Shown: positions 6,350-13,593, numbered from the stretch's first letter. The stretch is DNA of 18,484 bases from Actinomycetes bacterium (GCA_023450335.1 JAEXHA010000149.1:1-18484); one strand, 5' to 3'. Program-made: numbers and translations. Notes: generated by a model from the sequence alone, not told the origin.

Positions 6350-7156
6350 TCAGTCGAGGGATGCCGGGCCGCGGCGGAACAACTGCGGATTGGCATTGCG
6401 GTACGCACTGCCGATGGCCATCGCCGCGACCTTCAGCACGGGCATGACGACGCTCTCGAGGGTCTGCTCGGTGTAGCGCACCGTCGACGACGAGCCCGCG
6501 AGACCACCCACGGCGCGCCCGTCCACGATGATCGGCACCGCGGCGGCCACCTGGCCGGGGTGCAGCTCCTCGATGGAGATGTCATACCCACGACGGCGCA
6601 CGACGCCCAGCCGCGACCGCAGCCGTTCCGGCTCGGTGATCGTGTGCGGCGTCTGGGTGTCGAGTCGGGCGCCGGCCAGCGCCTGGTCGAGTTCGCCTGC
6701 CGGCAGGCATGCGAGCAGCACTTTGCCGACGGCGGTGGCGTGGGCCGGCAGGCGGTTGCCGATGCGCACCGCATCGGGCAGGGGCCGGTGGTCTTCGACT
6801 CTCGCCACGTGGATCACTTCGAGCCCGTCGAGCACGCCGACGCTGCAGGTGACGCCGGTGCGCGTGACGACCTCGGACATGTATCCGTACGAGATCTCCG
6901 GCAGCGACGACGCCGCGAAGTACCCCGCGCCGATCTCGAGCACCCGCGGCGTCAGGCGCCAGAGCCCGCCGATCGCCTCGGCGTAGCCCAGGTGCTCATA
7001 CGTCAGCAGGATCCGGCGCACGACGGGCCGGGCGAGCCCGACCCGGGAGGCCAACTCGGCGACGCTGAGCGCGGTGTCGCGCGCGGTGAACGCCCGCAGC
7101 ACCTCGACGCCGCGCTCCAGACTCTGGATGCGGTCACGCGACCTGGACTCCGGCAT
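6350..7156 (-). CDS. IclR-family transcriptional regulator (PcaR/PobR-like)
   Basis: 268-residue IclR-type regulator: an N-terminal winged helix-turn-helix and a C-terminal GAF-like effector domain. DRIQSLERGVEVLRAF (8-23) is the standard IclR opening; the helix-turn-helix spans roughly 30-51 (LSVAELASRVGLARPVVRRIL), followed by LGYAE and a WRLTPRVLEIG linker. The effector domain contains VIHVARVEDHRPLPDAVRIGNRLPAHATAVGKVLLA, the IclR pattern in which a G-x-x-P/L-x-H-x-x-x-x-GK segment lines the ligand pocket. The closest recall is to PcaR/PobR/PcaU regulators of aromatic-acid pathways, where pathway substrates act as ligands. ATG 7156 follows AGGGAG. It is the last gene of the minus-strand run, 66 bases after the permease stop. 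Likely role: ligand-responsive control of the whole island through the TTTC-Nx-GAAA palindromes (inference). Confidence 0.9.
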   Translation of the reverse strand: MPESRSRDRIQSLERGVEVLRAFTARDTALSVAELASRVGLARPVVRRILLTYEHLGYAEAIGGLWRLTPRVLEIGAGYFAASSLPEISYGYMSEVVTRTGVTCSVGVLDGLEVIHVARVEDHRPLPDAVRIGNRLPAHATAVGKVLLACLPAGELDQALAGARLDTQTPHTITEPERLRSRLGVVRRRGYDISIEELHPGQVAAAVPIIVDGRAVGGLAGSSSTVRYTEQTLESVVMPVLKVAAMAIGSAYRNANPQLFRRGPASLD

Positions 7157-7222
7157 CCCCGTCTCCCTCGACGTCGGCGGTGCGCCCCATCATAGGGATG
7201 CGCGTCCGGTGACAGACGCCGC

Positions 7223-8020
7223 TCACGCGGCCGCGTTGCGCAGGCTGTACACCGACTCGTGCCACGGGATGAAGAAGCGCTTCAGCTCGTTGACGATGAG
7301 GTAGAGCGCGAGGCCCATGAGCGAGAGCCACAGGATGAGGGCGAAGGTCAGCGCGGCATCGAGCTGGTTCATGCTCGACACCACGAGGAAGCCGAGACCC
7401 TCACTGCCCGAGATGTACTCGCCGACGATCGCACCGGTGGTGGCCAGCACGATGCCCACTTCCATGCCGGCGAACAGGTAGGGCTGCACGCTGCGCATCT
7501 CCAATTGCAGCAGCGTCTGCGACCGCGAGGCGTTGAGGCTGCTCATCACCTCGCGGTGCCCCTGCTCGACCGAGCGCACGCCCAGCAGCATGTTGAGCAT
7601 GATCGGGAAGAAGGCCAGCAGCGCCGAGAGCCAGATCTTCGAGGTGAGGCCGAAGCCGAACCAGATGACGAACAGCGGGATGAACGCGACCTTGGGCGCG
7701 ACCTGGCTGATCACGATGAGCGGTCGCAGGCTCGACTCGAGCCACGCGAACTTTCCCAGCAGCACGCCGACGATGACGCCGGTGACCACCGCGATGCCGA
7801 AGCCGATGAGGATCTCGCTGAGGGTGGTGAAGGTGTGCGACCAGACGGTGCCGCCGGTGAGGAGCCCGAGGAACTTCTCGCCGACCTGCCCGGGCGGAGG
7901 GAACAGGAACGGGTTGACCTGGCCCACGGTGACGATCAGGTGCCAGCCGACGATGATCAGCACGACCAGGGTGGGCGTGACGATCCAGGGCAGCACCCGC
8001 ATGATCTTGCGGCGGCTCAT
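7223..8020 (-). CDS. ABC transporter permease (nitrate/sulfonate/taurine importer type)
   Basis: 265-residue inner-membrane permease of the SsuC/TauC/ThiX type. Hydrophobic segments are visible at about 11-32, 64-89, 100-122, 126-147, 186-204 and 223-244, consistent with six transmembrane helices. Between the fourth and fifth is the cytoplasmic EAA-like loop (about 157-185, REVMSSLNASRSQTLLQLEM...G185) that docks on the ATPase. The N-terminal periplasmic stretch NPFLFPPPGQV is characteristic of the family. Its ATG shares the A with the TGA of the ATPase gene (TGATG), so the two are coupled. It is probably a homodimer importing the substrate presented by the lipoprotein at 8923-10017. Confidence 0.92.
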   Translation of the reverse strand: MSRRKIMRVLPWIVTPTLVVLIIVGWHLIVTVGQVNPFLFPPPGQVGEKFLGLLTGGTVWSHTFTTLSEILIGFGIAVVTGVIVGVLLGKFAWLESSLRPLIVISQVAPKVAFIPLFVIWFGFGLTSKIWLSALLAFFPIMLNMLLGVRSVEQGHREVMSSLNASRSQTLLQLEMRSVQPYLFAGMEVGIVLATTGAIVGEYISGSEGLGFLVVSSMNQLDAALTFALILWLSLMGLALYLIVNELKRFFIPWHESVYSLRNAAA

Positions 8021-8844
8021 CAGTTCTCCTCGTCGATGTCGTGGCGCAGTCGTCGCACGATCTCGTTGAACTCGGGCGTCGTGGTCAGATCGACCGCGCG
8101 CGGCTTGTCGAATCCGACCGGCAGGATCTGCTGGATGCGACCGGGGCGGGGGGTCATGTGCACGACCCGATCGGCCAGGAACACCGCCTCGGGGATGTCG
8201 TGGGTGACGAAGACCACCGTCGAGGTGGTCTCCAGCACGATTCGCTGCAGCTCCAGGTTCATGCGCTCACGGGTCAGGGCGTCGAGGGCGCCGAACGGCT
8301 CGTCCATGAGCAGCAGCTCGGGCTCGGTCGACAGTGCGCGGGCGATCGCCGCGCGCTGCCGCATGCCGCCGGACAGCTCGCGCGGGTACGAGGCGCCGAA
8401 TCCGCCGAGGCCGACCAGATCCGCCAACTCGCCCGCTCGGGCGCGGCGTGCCGCCTTGCCGACGCCGCGCAGCTTCATCGGCAGCGCGATGTTGTCGAGC
8501 ACGGACAGCCACGGGAACAGGTTGCTCTCCTGGAAGACGAAGCCGAGCTTGGTGATCGCCGACTCGTCGACCTGGGAGCCGCGCCACAGGTTGTGGCCGT
8601 CGACCTCGATCGCGCCGGCCGTGGGAGCCAGCAGGCCCCCGATCATGCGCAGCAGCGTGGTCTTGCCGCAGCCCGAACGGCCGATCACCGCCAGGAACTC
8701 ACCGCGCTGGATGGTGAGATCGACGTTCGAGACGGCGTGGGTCACGCCCGACCGCGTGACGAAGTCGCGCCCGACTCCCTGGATCCTCAGCCGCGGTGCC
8801 GCATCGGTCGTCGTCGGTGCGGGCGTGGTGCTCATAACAGGCAT
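8020..8844 (-). CDS. ABC transporter ATP-binding protein (nitrate/sulfonate/taurine importer type)
   Basis: 274-residue ATPase that powers the importer at the cytoplasmic face. All nucleotide-binding motifs are intact: Walker A GRSGCGKTT (55-63), Q-loop Q105, signature LSGGM (157-161), Walker B LLLMDEP (177-183), D-loop ALD (186-188) and H-loop H215 in FVTHD. The QESNLFPWLSVLDNIALPMKLRG segment after the Q-loop is typical of SsuB/TauB-like proteins. I chose ATG 8844 because AGAGG lies five bases upstream; a second ATG three codons later (8835) is possible. The first 17 residues are a Thr/Pro/Ala-rich tail outside the domain. It is coupled to the permease and separated from the binding-protein gene by a hairpin. 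Confidence 0.93.
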   Translation of the reverse strand: MPVMSTTPAPTTTDAAPRLRIQGVGRDFVTRSGVTHAVSNVDLTIQRGEFLAVIGRSGCGKTTLLRMIGGLLAPTAGAIEVDGHNLWRGSQVDESAITKLGFVFQESNLFPWLSVLDNIALPMKLRGVGKAARRARAGELADLVGLGGFGASYPRELSGGMRQRAAIARALSTEPELLLMDEPFGALDALTRERMNLELQRIVLETTSTVVFVTHDIPEAVFLADRVVHMTPRPGRIQQILPVGFDKPRAVDLTTTPEFNEIVRRLRHDIDEEN

Positions 8845-8872
8845 CGTCGCCTCTCTGTATCGGTGTCGAGCA

Positions 8873-8907
8873 GGTGGTGGTCCCGGCTCACGCACGAGAC
8901 CACCACC
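8873..8907. terminator. Intercistronic stem-loop between binding-protein and ATPase genes
   Basis: GGTGGTGGTC (8873-8882) and GACCACCACC (8898-8907) are exact reverse complements around a 15-base loop. The hairpin starts 15 bases after the stop of the binding-protein gene and ends 28 bases before the ATPase start. No T-tract follows. Such stem-loops after binding-protein genes often stabilise the upstream message or cause partial termination, so that the binding protein is made in excess over the membrane parts. That role is inferred. Confidence 0.5.
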
Positions 8908-8922
8908 GCACTCACGGAGTGA

Positions 8923-10017
8923 TCAGTCAAGCAGCTCGCTGGTGATCCACTGCGACGGATCGGCGCCACCGGCGAGCAGTCCGCCATCCACGTACGCGTC
9001 GTAGATCGTCTCCCAGTACGCGTCGTCGTTCTCGAGCAGGCCCACGGCGCCGGTCGAGTCGATCCACGTCTCGGTCGTGTAGGTCTTCAGCGCCTCGACG
9101 GCGATGGCGTCGTCCTTCAGCGCCGCGAAGTCCCAGTCACCGCTGTCGCGCAGCGTCGCCAGCACGTTCGAGAAGTCGTTGGCCGAGTCGTCGATGACCT
9201 CCTGCGTGGCCTCCTTGATGGCCGCGAGGAAGCGCTCGATCTGGTCGGTGCGGTTCTCGTCCTCGAGGTTCGACTGCGTCGTGATCCACACCTGCCGCTC
9301 AGGGGCATCCACGAGCCCGGCGGAGCTGGCGACGGCGTCGTCGTTCTGATTGACGATGCCGATGGAGGTGTCCAGGCTCACGATGTAGCCGTCGAGCTGA
9401 CCCTGCCTGACCAGTTCGAAGGTGGCCGCTGTGACGGGCACCGCCTGCCGGGTGACCGAGTCGCGTGGCACGCCGGCGTCGTCGAGGGCGAAGTTGAGCA
9501 TCTTCTCGCTCGTGCCGCCGATCGAACCCATGCCGATCGTGGCGCCCTCCATGTCGGTGGCCTCCTCGACCGGGTTGTCCTTCGTCGACATGATCCGCAG
9601 GTTCGACCGGTAGGCCATCGTCCCGACGGCGACGATGGGCTGCCCCTCCTCCATGCCCGTCATGACGTCGACGGTCGAGGCGCGCGTGATCGGGGTGGCC
9701 CCGCCCAACAGCGTCTGGATGGCTGCGGCCGTGCCCTGCACAGGCTGCAGCTGCACGTCGAGTCCGTGCTCTTCGAAGATCCCCGACGAGTACGCGTACA
9801 TCTCGGGCGTGAACGTGAACGACTGAAGGGGGAGGAAGGACACCACCACCATCTTGGTGAGATCCTCCGGCGCTTCGGGCTCGGCGCCCGGGCTCGTTCC
9901 TCCGGTATCTGCTGCGCATCCGGCCAGCGCGAGGGCGGTGGCCCCCACCAGCGCGATGACGGCGTTGCGAACCCGGCGCCGTGACCGGGCGCCCTTACTC
10001 TGCACTGCTGTGATCAT
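8923..10017 (-). CDS. ABC transporter substrate-binding lipoprotein (NMT1/SsuA-like)
   Basis: 364-residue extracytoplasmic binding protein. The N-terminus has a basic region (KGARSRRRVR), a hydrophobic core (NAVIALVGATALALA) and the lipobox LALAGC with C34, so it is a lipoprotein anchored to the outer face of the membrane. A flexible linker rich in Gly, Pro and Glu follows to about residue 50. The mature domain begins MVVVSFLPLQSFTFTPEMYAYSSGIFEEHGLDVQLQPVQG and continues with AAIQTLLGGATPITRAS, the pattern of NMT1/THI5-like and aliphatic-sulfonate/taurine/nitrate binding proteins. ATG 10017 is preceded by AGGAG at five bases. The gene sits between the aconitase X genes and the ATPase. The ligand is unknown; family members bind sulfonates, nitrate, thiamine precursors and aromatic or heterocyclic acids. 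Confidence 0.92.
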   Translation of the reverse strand: MITAVQSKGARSRRRVRNAVIALVGATALALAGCAADTGGTSPGAEPEAPEDLTKMVVVSFLPLQSFTFTPEMYAYSSGIFEEHGLDVQLQPVQGTAAAIQTLLGGATPITRASTVDVMTGMEEGQPIVAVGTMAYRSNLRIMSTKDNPVEEATDMEGATIGMGSIGGTSEKMLNFALDDAGVPRDSVTRQAVPVTAATFELVRQGQLDGYIVSLDTSIGIVNQNDDAVASSAGLVDAPERQVWITTQSNLEDENRTDQIERFLAAIKEATQEVIDDSANDFSNVLATLRDSGDWDFAALKDDAIAVEALKTYTTETWIDSTGAVGLLENDDAYWETIYDAYVDGGLLAGGADPSQWITSELLD

Positions 10018-10057
10018 TTCGACTCCTGTGTCGGGGTGATCCGCCGGAGCGGCTGGG

Positions 10058-10075
10058 CCGAGTCTGCCGACTCGG
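10058..10075. repeat. Short inverted repeat in the AcnX-lipoprotein gap
   Basis: CCGAGTC (10058-10064) and GACTCGG (10069-10075) are exact reverse complements with the loop TGCC. It lies in the 81-base space between the aconitase X small-subunit stop and the lipoprotein start. It could be a weak terminator, an mRNA-processing hairpin or part of the lipoprotein promoter leader. No T-tract follows. Confidence 0.35.
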
Positions 10076-10096
10076 GCGGGATACGCAAACGCGACT

Positions 10097-10111
10097 TTTC
10101 AATGGATGAAA
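10097..10111. promoter_or_regulatory. TTTCA-N5-TGAAA palindrome upstream of the lipoprotein gene, possible operator
   Basis: TTTCA (10097-10101) and TGAAA (10107-10111) form a palindrome over the last codons and stop of the aconitase X small-subunit gene, 80 bases upstream of the lipoprotein start. Its cores match those of the two operator candidates in the divergent promoters, but the TTTC-to-GAAA spacing is seven rather than eight bases. It may be an internal operator for separate control of the importer genes. Confidence 0.35.
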
Positions 10112-10539
10112 TCACCCCGGGTGGTGGCGAGTTTCACAATAGTGACGGTTCCGTCGTCGCCGTCGACCCGCACCGTGTCGCCGGTGCGGATGGCTTCGAG
10201 CGGGTCGGGCGAGGCGGCCACGACCGTCGGCACACGGGTGACGATGGCACCGAGCACCGCCTTGGTGGTGACCACGTTGAAGACCATCGCCGCCGGCGCG
10301 GTGCCCATCAGCCGCGTGCTCTGGAAGAAGCCCGACCAGCCCGATGAGCCCTTCGCCCCGGGGAAGACGAGAACCTTGCCCGTGAAGCAGACGCCTAACA
10401 GCTCGTGGCGCGGTTCGATCACGGTGCCGGTGGCCACATCGATGCCGCCGAACCCTGAGATCGGATCCCGCGTGACCAGGGCCTCGGCCTCGACGACCCC
10501 ACCGACGATGCCGCGACCCGTGAGAGAGAGCCCGGTCAC
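10099..10539 (-). CDS. Aconitase X small subunit (swivel domain, DUF126)
   Basis: 146-residue separate swivel subunit of an aconitase X (AcnX) dehydratase. The family pattern is clear: an opening LTGRGIVGGVVEAEALV, then DPISGFGGIDVATGTVIEPRHELLG, then GKVLVFPGAKGSSGWSGFF. The GSSG stretch in the last segment lies where AcnX small domains carry the catalytic serine (G-S-x-S/G region). The C-terminus is TVRVDGDDGTVTIVK, the usual closing strand pair. The start is GTG 10539, whose GTGA overlaps the stop of the large-subunit gene, so the two are translationally coupled, as expected for a two-chain enzyme. Characterised AcnX enzymes dehydrate cis-3-hydroxy-L-proline or, in archaea, mevalonate 5-phosphate. 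The substrate here is probably neither, judging by the neighbours (inference). Confidence 0.9.
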   Translation of the reverse strand: MTGLSLTGRGIVGGVVEAEALVTRDPISGFGGIDVATGTVIEPRHELLGVCFTGKVLVFPGAKGSSGWSGFFQSTRLMGTAPAAMVFNVVTTKAVLGAIVTRVPTVVAASPDPLEAIRTGDTVRVDGDDGTVTIVKLATTRGDFIH

Positions 10540-11816
10540 GCGAGCCCGCCCCGCCACCGGCCGGTGAGGGCCGCATCGATGCACTCGTCGAGCGTGCCGA
10601 ACCACGCCTCTATGCCGAGGATCGCCGGCAGGTAATGCGCCTGCTTGGCCGAGTCGGTCGCGAAGACCTTCACCCCCGGTGGGGCGGCCCGCGACATGGC
10701 GGGGCACGAGTCGGTGAGCACATGTCCGCCGGCGCGCGTGATCGCGCGCGTGTAGCCATTGCGATCGGCCATCGTGCGCAATGCCCGCGGGGTCATCACC
10801 CACAGCTGCGTCCCCTCGTGCAGGCGCCGCCCCTCCAGGCGGTACGCGATCTGGGCCAGCTGGTCGAGCGAGGCATGCGGGCAGCCCAGCAGGATGAAGT
10901 CGACGTCGGTCGAGGTGCCCTGTCCGTTGAGGGTCTCATAGACCCATTGCCGTTCGGCGTGGCCGTACCGGATCGCACCGGGCGCGACGGCGCCGCCGAA
11001 CGCCGCCTCGAGCGTGGGCGCTTCGGGGGTGACACCGGGCAGGTGGAAGATCTCGACGCCGCCGGAGGTGGCCGTCGCCGCACCGAAGTGCTTGAGGTCG
11101 GCCAGGTCGGGCTGTCCGAGCGCACCCACGACGGCGGGCCGGGCCTCCTGCACCGTCTCACCGATGAAGTACCCGAACATCCCCCACTCCTGGAAGGTGT
11201 CGACAGCGACGTCGGCCTGCACGAGGTGGGTGGCCCATCGGTTCTGGGTGAGGTGGTTGCCCCAGTACGGGATCTTGCCGGTGAGACCGGCGGCACCGGT
11301 CGACGCGCCCCCCTCGCAGTTCGTGCGCGCACCCAGCACCGAGTTGGCGTACACGACCGCCGACGATTCCATCCAGGCGATGTGCTCGCCGCGCACCGGC
11401 AGGTTGCCGACCTGGTACGGCGTGCACGTGGCGAGGATGTTGACGCCGCGCTCGGAGAAGTACGATTCGGCGTCGGCCTGCAGCTCGATCGCATGCGGCG
11501 CATACGCCGTGAGTCCATCGGCGTCGTCGGAGAACCCGTGCTGCAGCTGGCACATCGGCACGCGCATGCGCGGCAGGTCGAGATCGTCGTCGCTGTCGAG
11601 GTTGATGACGGCGAACGCCTTCGCCCAGCCGCCCTCGCGTACCAGCTGCGCCTTCGCGGGCGAGGGCTGGGTCATGGTGCCGGCGACGTTGCGCGTGTCG
11701 ACGAGGCGCTCCGCCCCCAGCGCCTCGCCGTAACGGATGAGCAGATCCATCGCGGCGGCCACGGCGGCGCCTTCTTCACCGTCGCGCATGCGCCGCTCGT
11801 CATCGGCGAGGAGCAT
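10536..11816 (-). CDS. Aconitase X large (catalytic) subunit (DUF521)
   Basis: 426-residue catalytic subunit of an aconitase X dehydratase. Three cysteines lie where AcnX coordinates its Fe-S cluster: C131 in ILATCTPYQVGNLP, C312 in LLGCPHASLDQL and C371 in LTDSCPAMSR. Other signatures are WMESSAVVYANSVLGARTNCEGG (149-170), GLTGKIPYWGNHL and GEEGAAVAAAMDLLIRYGEALGAERLV near the N-terminus. Length and order are normal for a stand-alone large subunit. ATG 11816 has GAGGG upstream at good spacing and lies nine bases after the preceding gene's stop. It overlaps the small-subunit gene by four bases. No proline racemase, pyrroline-carboxylate reductase or mevalonate-pathway gene is nearby, so the usual AcnX substrates are not supported by context. 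Confidence 0.93.
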   Translation of the reverse strand: MLLADDERRMRDGEEGAAVAAAMDLLIRYGEALGAERLVDTRNVAGTMTQPSPAKAQLVREGGWAKAFAVINLDSDDDLDLPRMRVPMCQLQHGFSDDADGLTAYAPHAIELQADAESYFSERGVNILATCTPYQVGNLPVRGEHIAWMESSAVVYANSVLGARTNCEGGASTGAAGLTGKIPYWGNHLTQNRWATHLVQADVAVDTFQEWGMFGYFIGETVQEARPAVVGALGQPDLADLKHFGAATATSGGVEIFHLPGVTPEAPTLEAAFGGAVAPGAIRYGHAERQWVYETLNGQGTSTDVDFILLGCPHASLDQLAQIAYRLEGRRLHEGTQLWVMTPRALRTMADRNGYTRAITRAGGHVLTDSCPAMSRAAPPGVKVFATDSAKQAHYLPAILGIEAWFGTLDECIDAALTGRWRGGLA

Positions 11817-11825
11817 GACCGGCCC

Positions 11826-12944
11826 TCAGTCGCGCACCGCGCGTGACGAGAACGGCAGTTCGCGCGGCGGGTTGAGCGTGAAGACCTCGACGACGGCCGA
11901 GACCCCCGCATTGTCGGCGCCGGCGACCATGATCTGCACCGACGACGGGTGGCTGAGCACCCGGACCAGGTCGGGCTGGTCGGTACCACTGGCGGTGTCG
12001 GGGGTCGAATCGGGGTGACCCGACGAGAGGCGCCACCGGGTGCGGGTCGACAGCGCGTCCTTGCCGACGGCCGCCAGCTGTTCGCGCGGACGCGTGGCGT
12101 TCTCGAAGATGAACGTGCGCAGGTCGTCCTTGCTCCAGCCGGCATCGGCGAACAGGGCGGCATGCTCGGGGACGAGCACGAGCAGCGCAGAGGTGTACTC
12201 GTGGATGAGCGATCCGCTGCGGGTGATCGTGTCGACGAAGTCGCGGGCCAGCTGCTCGGGCTCCATCGTGTGGCGCGCCTCGATGTGGATGACCGAGCGG
12301 ATCACGAACATGGTCGCGACGCTGTCGCCGGGCGCGTGACCGTGCTCGACGTGGAACGGCTCCCACGGGCTCTGCTCCTCATTCTCGCCGATCACGGCCG
12401 CGTACTTGGAGGGGTTGCCCTGCGTGGCCTGGTCGAGCTTGTGGGGGTGCAGGCCGAAGACGTTGATGCAGCCGAGCCGGATGGCCCGTCCGATGGTGGC
12501 GTTGGCCCGGAACCCCGAGCCGAAGATGTTGCCGCGGGAGTTGATGTCCAGTTCGGTCCGGACGGGCCCGTTGACCATGAGGAAGGGCGCCGTGCCGGTC
12601 GTGGACTGCCAGATGCCGCGGGCGGGGTGCGGCTCGGCGGCGACGGCCTCCCATGCCGCGATCACGAGCGGGAAGTAGTCCGGGCGGCACCCGGCCAGTG
12701 CGGCGTTGATCGCTGCGGTGCGCACCGTGAGGCTGCGGTTCAGGTGACCGATCGTGAACAGCACCTCGTCGGGGTCGCGCCGGGTCGTGGCGAGGAACTC
12801 GGCCAGGTACGACTCGGTGACCGGAACGACCGGCAACCCGTCGGTCCACTCCTGGTCCCAGTAGTACTCGAGCATCTCGCGCACCTGCTGCGCGTCGATG
12901 CGCGGCACCGCCGGGGCGGGCACGGCTGCATCCGTCACTGTCAT
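11826..12944 (-). CDS. Uncharacterised protein of the DGLPV / RANATIGRA family, associated with UGSC
   Basis: 372-residue protein without signal peptide or membrane segment. I recognise a conserved but functionally unassigned family that I recall occurring with, or fused to, UGSC proteins; this recall is not verified. Conserved-looking blocks are WTDGLPVVPVTES (33-45), AINAALAGCRPDYFPLVIAAW (78-98, C86), FLMVNGPVR (121-129), FRANATIGRAIRLGCINVFG (145-164) and NPSKYAAVIGENEEQSPWEPFHVEHG (177-202). The remaining part (about 203-372) is more variable. The start is ATG 12944, seven bases after GAGGAG; an in-frame ATG six codons upstream lacks a site. It is the first gene of the minus-strand run and nine bases ahead of aconitase X, so it likely works with that enzyme or with the UGSC protein at 2588-3136. 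No reaction can be assigned. Confidence 0.78.
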   Translation of the reverse strand: MTVTDAAVPAPAVPRIDAQQVREMLEYYWDQEWTDGLPVVPVTESYLAEFLATTRRDPDEVLFTIGHLNRSLTVRTAAINAALAGCRPDYFPLVIAAWEAVAAEPHPARGIWQSTTGTAPFLMVNGPVRTELDINSRGNIFGSGFRANATIGRAIRLGCINVFGLHPHKLDQATQGNPSKYAAVIGENEEQSPWEPFHVEHGHAPGDSVATMFVIRSVIHIEARHTMEPEQLARDFVDTITRSGSLIHEYTSALLVLVPEHAALFADAGWSKDDLRTFIFENATRPREQLAAVGKDALSTRTRWRLSSGHPDSTPDTASGTDQPDLVRVLSHPSSVQIMVAGADNAGVSAVVEVFTLNPPRELPFSSRAVRD

Positions 12945-13031
12945 CTCGTCGCTCCTCGCCATCAGCCCCGGCATCCATACCGCCGGGTCTTCTCGACGAT
13001 GGCATCGGGCCCGCACCCGCCCGGATGCGGA

Positions 13032-13047
13032 TTTCACCCTCCGGAAA
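13032..13047. promoter_or_regulatory. TTTC-N8-GAAA site, candidate operator between divergent operons
   Basis: TTTC at 13032-13035 and GAAA at 13044-13047, eight bases apart, lie between the divergent starts at 12944 and 13117. Core and spacing match the 28-base inverted repeat at 3173-3200. Flanking complementarity is poor here, so the site would be weaker. A further block, GATGCC...GACACCGG (13081-13100), lies 37 bases to the right, echoing a similar block at 3227-3245 that is 36 bases to the right of the first operator. Confidence 0.45.
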
Positions 13048-13116
13048 GGTTCGTCGCCTCCGGTGCCGCCGACGCGGGAGGATGCCGGAGACGACACCGG
13101 CAGCAGAGAGCGCGAG

Positions 13117-13593
13117 ATGACAGACACCGACACCTCTTCCCCGAAGGCCTTCACCACGATCGACGAGGTCGCGTCCCTCGCCGGCACCGCGTTCGGCCCC
13201 TCGACGTGGCGCGCGATCGTGCAGGAGGACATCGACCTGTACGCGCAGCTGTCGGGCGATGACAACCCGATCCACGTCGACGCGGAGGCCGCCGCGCGCT
13301 CTCCGTTCGGTGGCCGCATCGCCCACGGCATGCTGACGCTCAGCATGATCGTGCCGCATCTGCGGGAGATCTACCGGGTGACGGGCACCTCGACGGGCAT
13401 CGTGTACGGCTTCGACCGGATCCGGTTCCCGAGTCCGGTCCCGTCGGGTTCGCGCATCCGAGTGCGCGGCACGGTCGCCGAGGTGGTCGAGGTCAGCGGC
13501 GGCGTACAGGTGACGCTGTCACTCACCTTCGAAGTGGAGGATGGCGCGAAGCCGGCCGTGGTCGCCGATCTCATCCTGAGGCACTACCGGTGA
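13117..13593 (+). CDS. MaoC-family (R)-specific enoyl-CoA hydratase-like protein
   Basis: 158-residue single hot-dog MaoC domain that would add water to an enoyl-CoA (or the reverse). The hydratase-2 motif is present: SGDDNPIHVDAEAAARSPFGGRIAHGML (46-73), with D48 and H53 as the catalytic pair of (S/T)GDxNPxHxD. Length is normal for monofunctional PhaJ-like hydratases. ATG 13117 has only a weak upstream GAGAG. The stop overlaps the start of the acyl-CoA synthetase gene (GTGA), so it is the first gene of a coupled operon. In this setting it probably hydrates the product of the acyl-CoA dehydrogenase at 16146-17327. Confidence 0.9.
   Translation: MTDTDTSSPKAFTTIDEVASLAGTAFGPSTWRAIVQEDIDLYAQLSGDDNPIHVDAEAAARSPFGGRIAHGMLTLSMIVPHLREIYRVTGTSTGIVYGFDRIRFPSPVPSGSRIRVRGTVAEVVEVSGGVQVTLSLTFEVEDGAKPAVVADLILRHYR

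Noticed and set aside
4268..7195. 975-codon open frame on the plus strand crossing the dehydratase, FAD enzyme and regulator
   Set aside because: It overlaps three genes with clear motifs, and its product is Arg/Pro/Ser/Ala-rich without domains. It is a frame shadow.
7223..10017. Naming the importer as a taurine or sulfonate transporter (tauABC/ssuABC)
   Set aside because: The family type is clear, but substrate is not conserved within it, and no sulfonate monooxygenase or taurine dioxygenase gene is present.
10099..11816. Calling aconitase X a cis-3-hydroxy-L-proline dehydratase
   Set aside because: No proline racemase, hydroxyproline epimerase or pyrroline reductase lies nearby, and no pocket residues could be compared.
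12945..12962. Upstream start for the 372-residue protein at the ATG at 12962
   Set aside because: The GAGGAG ribosome binding site lies between this ATG and the one at 12944, at correct spacing for the latter.
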